DNA of 64,000 nucleotides from Owenia fusiformis. Taxonomy: Eukaryota > Annelida > Polychaeta > Sabellida > Oweniidae. The stretch lies in assembly GCA_903813345.2 (NCBI GenBank), contig CAIIXF020000007.1, positions 31,481,564 to 31,545,563 on the forward strand. The letters run 5' to 3'. The position numbers were made by a program, and so were the translations under genes. Below are positions 57,990-64,000 of the stretch, one piece after another (position 1 is the stretch's first letter; every line of letters begins with the position of its first letter). The notes beneath the pieces were generated by a model, which did no database searches, was not told where the DNA came from, and saw nothing but the letters and a program-made list of their open reading frames with translations.

Positions 57990-60900
57990 TCAACTGTTTT
58001 GAAGCCAGATTTTTAGTTTATCGTAATTATTCTCCATCCATTTGATGTTACTGGTTGTTTTTTCCAAAACTTGTTCGAACGCTCGCTGGCCAGATCCTAG
58101 CTTGTTAATAGCAGCTTTCGCATCCATGAAACTTTTCACCTAAAAAAAAGTGCAGTGTTCAATATTTAGATTTTAGATGACTCCACGCCCAAGCTCTGGA
58201 TATAATAGGGAGGTTAAGAAAACTTATGGTCCTTTGTGGATTAGCTCTACTATTTGGAGTGTTTACTTGGCCGATTGAGTATGTATACTTGTAATTAAGT
58301 CCAGAGGAAAGTAATCCCCGAGGGTCGAAATATTACACATTTACCTCCCTAATATCAAGAATAAGGCGTGAATTATAAAAATATACAAAATATTATTATT
58401 ATTAATAAGTTTATTGGTCTCTTGAACATGTAATGTACATCGAGATGTAAGTCCAATAAAGCAAATAACAAAACATTCATGTACATGCATGGCAAAACAA
58501 TACTTACAATCTAATTTTAACAATCACTAAATACTATACAGTATACTTAATAGCATAAAATGGTTTCACGTCAATTTTGTTAACAACTCTTTGGTTATAT
58601 TATGAACTCTTGTAAAATAATCACCAATTATTTCATTAATTGCCTCATCATGCGCTAACAAGGAGTATAAAAATAGACTTAGTACCATTCAATGCTGAAT
58701 CACTCTTTTAGAATAAATGAGAATTAATGGCAAAGAACCTGAAGGTGCGAATGTCAACAGTCAACAGAGCACATGTTAACAGTTTTTACGAACCTCTTGG
58801 AGTTGAAAGTCTGTGTTGAATGTTTCAGTGATCCCATTAATAAGATTTGTGAATGAGAAGGCTCCCTTTCCATACCTGTAAGAAGTCCAAATGAATGGAA
58901 ACAAACAACAAACGGATACATTATTTCAGAAACACGAATCATGCACATAACAACAATCACATTCTTAAAATTCATTTTTTAGGAACATAGTCATAATTTT
59001 CAGAACCACTCGATGCCGGGTAAAGTAAACCCCGGGTTATTCTAGCACGGGTCTGGTAAGATGTTTGGGTTCGAGGGTAAAATAGCACGGGTTTGTGGTT
59101 AAAAATCTAGTCCTTAGGGGTGCTCCTAACCGTTGCTATTTTGAGGATTAATCATTTTGTCACACTGACTGGCCGATGTTTTAGGCCTTTTGTGTTGTTA
59201 TAGGATGACCAGTCCCCTGATGGCCCTCACGAGTATGCAGATAATAACACGTCATAGCACTGATCGTAAATATTCCCGGGACATTCGCCAAGTGGAGTCA
59301 GTAAAATGATCACATTCGGCATGTGAACTCAGTAATATAGCTGTTCTAGAGAATGTTACAGGCGTAGGGTGTAATGTCACATTAGTGGAAGATCAAACAA
59401 GCAGATGATGTCGCAGGAAGGGTGTCAAAGGAGGAGAGGGGGTGTCAAATAAGAGACGGTGTTATAGGGGGGAGGGGGGGGGTGTTACAGGGGTTGCTGA
59501 CAGACAGGAGGGGAGAATGTCCCACTCCCAGAGGGGTGTCAAACGAGAGGACGGTGTTACAGTCACAGTAGTGGAGGGTGTCACTGGAGCGAAGGGTGTC
59601 ACAGATGGATGTGTCAAACAGGAAGATGGTATCACAGTTGGTTACAGAGGTTGGTGACACACTCCGCTGTGACATCTTCCTCTCATGTGACACCCCCTAT
59701 TACACCCTCCTCTTGTTTGACACCCCCTTCTGTGACACCCTCCCCACTTGTGACATCGTCTCCTCCTGTAACGCCCTCTGCTTGTATTACATCCTCCTTC
59801 CATGTTACATCCCTTCCCATGTGACACATTCCCTCTAAGACATCATCCTCTCACGTGACATTCTAAGCTCGAGTAACACCTTTCCCTGTGACCCCCTTTC
59901 GTTTTGTCACAAACCCATGTTACACAGTCCTCTTGGTTGACATCCCCCCTGTGACACCCTTCGCTTGTGCGACATTAGTCACCAATCCCTTAAACAAAAC
60001 CCTGTAACACCGTCCTCTTGTTTGACACCCCAAGTGTCACTCTCCCATCCTGTGACAACCTTCCTCCTGTGACCCCATAGTTTTGTTTGACACCCCCTTC
60101 TGCGACACCCTTTCCTTTTTGTCACCAACCCCTGTAACATCCCCCTGTAACACCGTCTCTTGTTTGACATCCCCTCTCCTCTATGTGATACCCTCCCCTC
60201 CTGTGACATCCTCTGTTTGTGTGACATCTTCCTCACTCCGTGACACCCTAGCCCTGCAACCAGTTCCCAAATGTCCCGGGAAAATATTTTATGGCGCCTC
60301 TACCGGCAAAAGTCAGAAAGAATAGCACTGGTTTCGAGACTATTTTAGCACGGGTCAAGGGATACATGATAAAAGAGTTAAGAGGATAATGTTTTAGGAT
60401 TTGTTGAAGGGGAGGGGGGTCTTTTTTGAAAAAATACAAGGGGCTCACTCTTGACAAAATTGCCCCAAAAGTCGCTTGAAAAGTGCTCAGTAAGGTGAAA
60501 AACTTTGAAAGGATTTTGGCAAGGGGGGGGGGGGGGGTTCGCTATCCCTGGCTTCAGGATTGTTAATGGTAGATTCGAACTTGTAGTATGGTCTCATATC
60601 ATAAATACTATGCCCGGGGTTTTATAATGTGCTTGTCATTTCGTTCAGTTTATGTCGTTTCTACCGGCAAAAGTTCGAAAAATAGCACTGGTTGCACCGG
60701 GGGGTCAGAAAGGGATTGATGCAATACCGAACCAGGAGTCTAGATCAGATTGCTAAGTCATTTAAACTTACTCATCAAATATGTAATTCCACTGCGCCCT
60801 GACGAAGTCCCAAACAAGTGGTAGACCAATTCTGTTCCTTGATATGTATACCAATACTGCCACAGCATCTTGTTTCCTAATGTACCTCTCGTCAATACTC

Positions 60901-63774
60901 CATGATAAATACCTTAAAATAATGGATAGAGTAATTTGTGTCGCGTGAATAATTCTACATACTATATTGGAGGCGCCTAAGCTACACCTGCATGGTTTTT
61001 AGCAAAAACATAAATCAGTATTCATAAAACAATAGGAGTAATCAAAATCAATTGATGTTCCTGAGTCGAGATATAAACCATATAGACCACATATATAAAT
61101 CATGTATAGAAATATTTATTTACTTAAGAATTGCACGAACATTCACCAGTCGTTTTAGTGTCATTGGTTTATTCACGTGAATGTTCAACGTCTCTGTTAA
61201 CTCAAAATATTCGGATATATGACTTAGTTTTCAATGATTTTTGCTATTTCTTGGAATTGATGATTGTTGGAGATCCTCTCCATTTTCTTGCAATTTTTTC
61301 ACAGAATGAATTCACTTGTTGATGCCGTCCTTCTTCTAGCATATAGAGAGGAGGAATTGGAAACCGGAGTCTTCATCCTTGAGTTGTATATACTCACGGA
61401 TATTGAAAGAAGGCTTTCATTCTTAGATATCAGAAAATGGCCTTTGTGGCCTATCTTAATTGTAAATGATCTTTGACTGAAAATACATTTGGCACGTTTT
61501 ATACATACTTACCGACTGAGAATCCAAGGTTGGGTCGAGCAAGCCATGCCCTGAAGAAGCCGAACTCTTTCACCTGCTAGGTTTTCATTCTGAAACCTTT
61601 CGAAGGCAAAATCCCACTCCTCTATTCCTCCATTCGCTATAGCGTTGCAGTAAACAGTACCCTTCAGGTTGGGCGATATCCTAGAAAAACAATACAAAAA
61701 TAATTCTATCGTGTTGTTATAAATCGGGATAGTGTAAGCTGACGAACTTAAACGTATCCATTTACTAAAGCTGCGCCTGTATTAGTCATTTTCATTTTCT
61801 AATTATCTATAATAATTAAACTATACCAATATGTATTTTTGTTACTTATTGTCGTCAGGTGAATCCATCCATTCTTTATACAGCTCAGAAGCCTGGTCTT
61901 TACATTCCTGGTATCCCCTGGCACAGGCTTGAGATATAGCCAGACTTCTTGTGAATCTAAGGTAAATGGAAGTCCAATATATGAAATCTCTTATAAACTG
62001 AAAACGCCCCGGTCAGTCTTTGTATTCCTAAACGTAGTATGGACTATCTCTTTGTTGGTGAGCATGTAAGAATAGGATGACAATGAACTACTACAAATAG
62101 GTTATGCTCCTACAATAAATCCAAACGATAAATGATTATATTAAACTTTCAACTTACTGCTCAAGATGGGGGTCATTGGTCAAGGAGTCATTCCAGCCAA
62201 CAAAGTCGTAAAGAGGTAATATTTGTTCCAAGATATATTTATTATAATCCCCATAGCTTCCCGTGCTGCCGAGCATCTGGGTTATATAGCGGAGGTTTTC
62301 TATCGCTGCCCACCATGGTATGTATTCCCGCTCATTTATAAGGTAATTTGTTGTCTGCATCGCCATGGTGATGTCGACATTATGGATGCCTGCCCTGCAA
62401 ATTACAGTATAATACCTCTTTATAGTAGTAAGCCCTATATTATCAAAACTGAATTGACAATTTTTAACTTTGAGGGCATTCAAGGTCGGGGGGGGGGGGG
62501 GGTTGAAATGTGCCATCCCCCTATGTACTCCATCATTGTTTTCCCAAAAGTGTTGCACGGTCATGTATTGTATAATATTTAGATCACGATTTGTCTGTCA
62601 ACTAGGGATATTACTTTGTCATCTATGATCCAAATAAAATGTCAATAATTTGCAAAATGTTGTTTACCTTGAAAGACTGAATGCATCATCGATGAGTTGT
62701 GCACGATTCCTCCCTTGAATTGCCTATATAAAAAACAAACAAAAAGACAATTCCAAAGTAGAAAACAAAATTTCAAGCATGACTAGGCTACAATAAATCA
62801 ATGAATTGTTGGTGATTAATGCGGGCTCCTGCCCTCATAGAAAATCTCATACCATTCCCTTGCGCTTTTTATCATCCGTGATTCATTGAACCCTAGAGTT
62901 ATATATTTTAACAATATAACATGCACATCTAGTTTGACCATTATGATATATATAAAAAAAAATTTCGCACATTAACATCGAGTTGGTAATATGGGCTAAC
63001 ATGAAGCTAAATTACACTTTTTATGGAGTACCCATATTTATGGTGTACTATCTTACATTGTGTTAAGACTTTTGAGTAGTATCCTTACCGTGTGGTTGTC
63101 TTTTAATTGGCTAATGAGGGCGTTCCAGTTAGTTGTATCATAGTCAACCCTGTAGTAGCCCATTTGGTTGACGTTCACCAAAAGCCAGTCATTTGTATCA
63201 GTCGTGAGCTCATTCAGAGATTCTGAAATTATTACTTAGCGTTCGAAACACTATGACACTATTACTGTTACATTTAGCGTTATAATTTATAAGTATGTCC
63301 ATGAAAAATTATGTCTAACAAGTGGCCCTCTGACTCCCCAAAATGCTTGCTGTAGACTGGCCTAATAATACTTACTTGTTTCTTCATTCATCCATATCAT
63401 TGGAGGATCCGTGAAATTACTTTCAGATTTTGTAGTAAAACTAAGCGGAATTTTCCAAATGTAGCTGAAATGAAAAAGGCAAATGAAGACTCATACTTAA
63501 AAAGAAAGGTAACGTAATCAAACAACTGTAATCAAACACCACAAAATAGCAATCAGGACTGGCTTAATGGGGAACCTAGCTATTAATGATCATACTTATA
63601 AGCACTTGGATATTTCGAATCTGGTGTTTGTGAAGGGTCGAGGAGATAATGTTTCTGAACAGCCTCTGCTGACGCCCCATTTCGTGATACTGTCACAACT
63701 GGGTAGCCCATCTGACGCACCCATGTGTTCATTATCTCGCCAACATTGATGTCTTTACCCTCTGATGTAGCTTG
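57990..63774 (-). CDS. M1 zinc aminopeptidase, copy B; C-terminal half, continues beyond window
   Basis: Ten exons in view, 5' to 3': 63774-63596, 63464-63376, 63222-63089, 62723-62668, 62394-62158, 61956-61846, 61680-61513, 60912-60772, 58875-58794, 58139-57990. They encode the last 448 residues of a tandem paralogue of copy A. Nine exons have exactly the same length as in A; the last is one codon shorter (ends KIWLQNS instead of GTWLQENS). The exons match A almost base for base and much intron sequence is shared, so the duplication is recent. The zinc site and GAMEN exons lie to the right of the window, so activity cannot be judged here. Differences from A: the 3.3-kb element is absent, a MITE sits in the last intron, and a 1.7-kb insert sits in the intron 58876-60771. 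Confidence 0.92.
58196..58358. mobile_element. MITE present in aminopeptidase copy B, absent from copy A
   Basis: Inverted ends ggatataatagggaggttaa and ttacctccctaatatc about 160 bp apart. The corresponding place in copy A (before caagaataaggcgaatt, about 44550) has no such sequence, so it inserted after the duplication. Confidence 0.7.
58979..60702. mobile_element. 1.7-kb insert in a copy B intron with inverted minisatellite core
   Basis: The intron is 1.9 kb here against 337 bp in copy A; similarity to A stops after cacattcttaaaattcattt (about 58978) and resumes at tgatgcaatacc (about 60717). The insert repeats tagcacgggt at 59051, 59089 and 60345 and accggcaaaagt at 60301 and 60663. It contains the minisatellite 59404-60245 and a 15-base G run at 60524. 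No coding frame is convincing. Type of element not recognised. Confidence 0.65.
59404..60245. repeat. Strand-switching gtgaca-type minisatellite
   Basis: From 59404 to about 59655 the plus strand is G-rich (gggtgtcaaa, gaggacggtgttac); from about 59660 to 60245 it is C-rich with the inverse of the same unit (ctgtgacaccctcctcttgt, ttgacacccc), period about 30 bp. The two halves are complementary and meet at about 59657, giving a large hairpin potential. Frames crossing it are compositional. Confidence 0.85.
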
Positions 63775-64000
63775 CTGAAGTCATATTTATAAATTCAACT
63801 GACATGTGAACCCTGGCTTTGAAATTGATAGGTTATAGCCCACAATATCTTGTTTCAATTAGACCCAAATATTGGTATATTAAAAGCATACCATTGCAAT
63901 AGACTTATACGCGATAGACGAAAACATGGCCATTAACATAAATGTTTCCTGCGATGCATCACTCCAAGTTGGACAATTTTATTGGTCAGTGATTAAACCA
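63775..64000. other. Right edge: intron of aminopeptidase copy B
   Basis: No exon seen. In copy A the next exon ([18 protein letters not shown]) lies only 105 bp further, but here the intron sequence diverges from A and that exon is not found before the window ends. Confidence 0.6.

Noticed and set aside
59442-60325. Several overlapping frames of 60-86 codons with repeated VTP/CDT peptides
   Set aside because: They fall in the gtgaca minisatellite on both strands and are compositional.

Overview
This is a eukaryotic, AT-rich genomic window with many small exons (about 60-500 bp), GT-AG introns, intronic transposable elements and abundant minisatellites. The gene content and intron-exon style point to a marine invertebrate. 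The frequent acatgta-type words and dispersed repeats suggest a lophotrochozoan, most likely a mollusc. That assignment is inference; nothing here fixes the species. No rRNA, tRNA, prokaryotic operon or CRISPR was seen. All exon models were assembled by eye from protein similarity, splice sites and reading-frame continuity, and the phases of every model given close without a frameshift.

Layout. (1) 136-9017 (+): the 3' ten exons of a serine carboxypeptidase (CPVL/S10 family). Its longest intron holds an intronless four-transmembrane gene on the opposite strand (5714-6433). (2) 10838-17982 (+): a complete 11-exon secreted carboxylesterase/cholinesterase-type alpha/beta hydrolase with an intact Ser-Glu-His triad. 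(3) 18452-28370 (-) and 28630-43288 (+): DCST1 and DCST2, a head-to-head pair of DC-STAMP-domain, RING-like membrane proteins that share a 259-bp intergenic region with a palindromic CRE-like site. The pair is also head-to-head in mammals, where both proteins act in sperm-egg fusion. A 5'-truncated LINE sits antisense in a DCST1 intron, and the DCST2 introns hold several foldback elements. (4) 44334-56180 (-): an M1 zinc aminopeptidase (aminopeptidase N type), complete except for its first exon(s). (5) 57990 to beyond the right edge (-): a second, nearly identical tandem copy, of which the C-terminal ten exons are in view.

The most unusual signal is a class of tandem repeats whose unit spans an exon-intron junction. 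At four splice sites in three adjacent genes (CPVL exon at 2561, esterase exons at 12771 and 17390, DCST1 exon ending at 23613) the neighbouring intron is filled with 4 to about 25 copies of a 40-55 bp unit. Each unit contains the splice site itself plus the first or last bases of the exon. A fifth site (esterase donor at 13682) shows the first step, a simple 75-bp duplication. The spliceosome therefore faces long ladders of near-perfect decoy sites. In two cases some decoys are in frame and would add 18 or 40 residues to the protein.

Other points of interest are a 3.3-kb inverted-repeat element present in one aminopeptidase copy and absent at the matching position of the other, a strand-switching G-rich/C-rich minisatellite, and several MITE-like families with more than one copy in the window.
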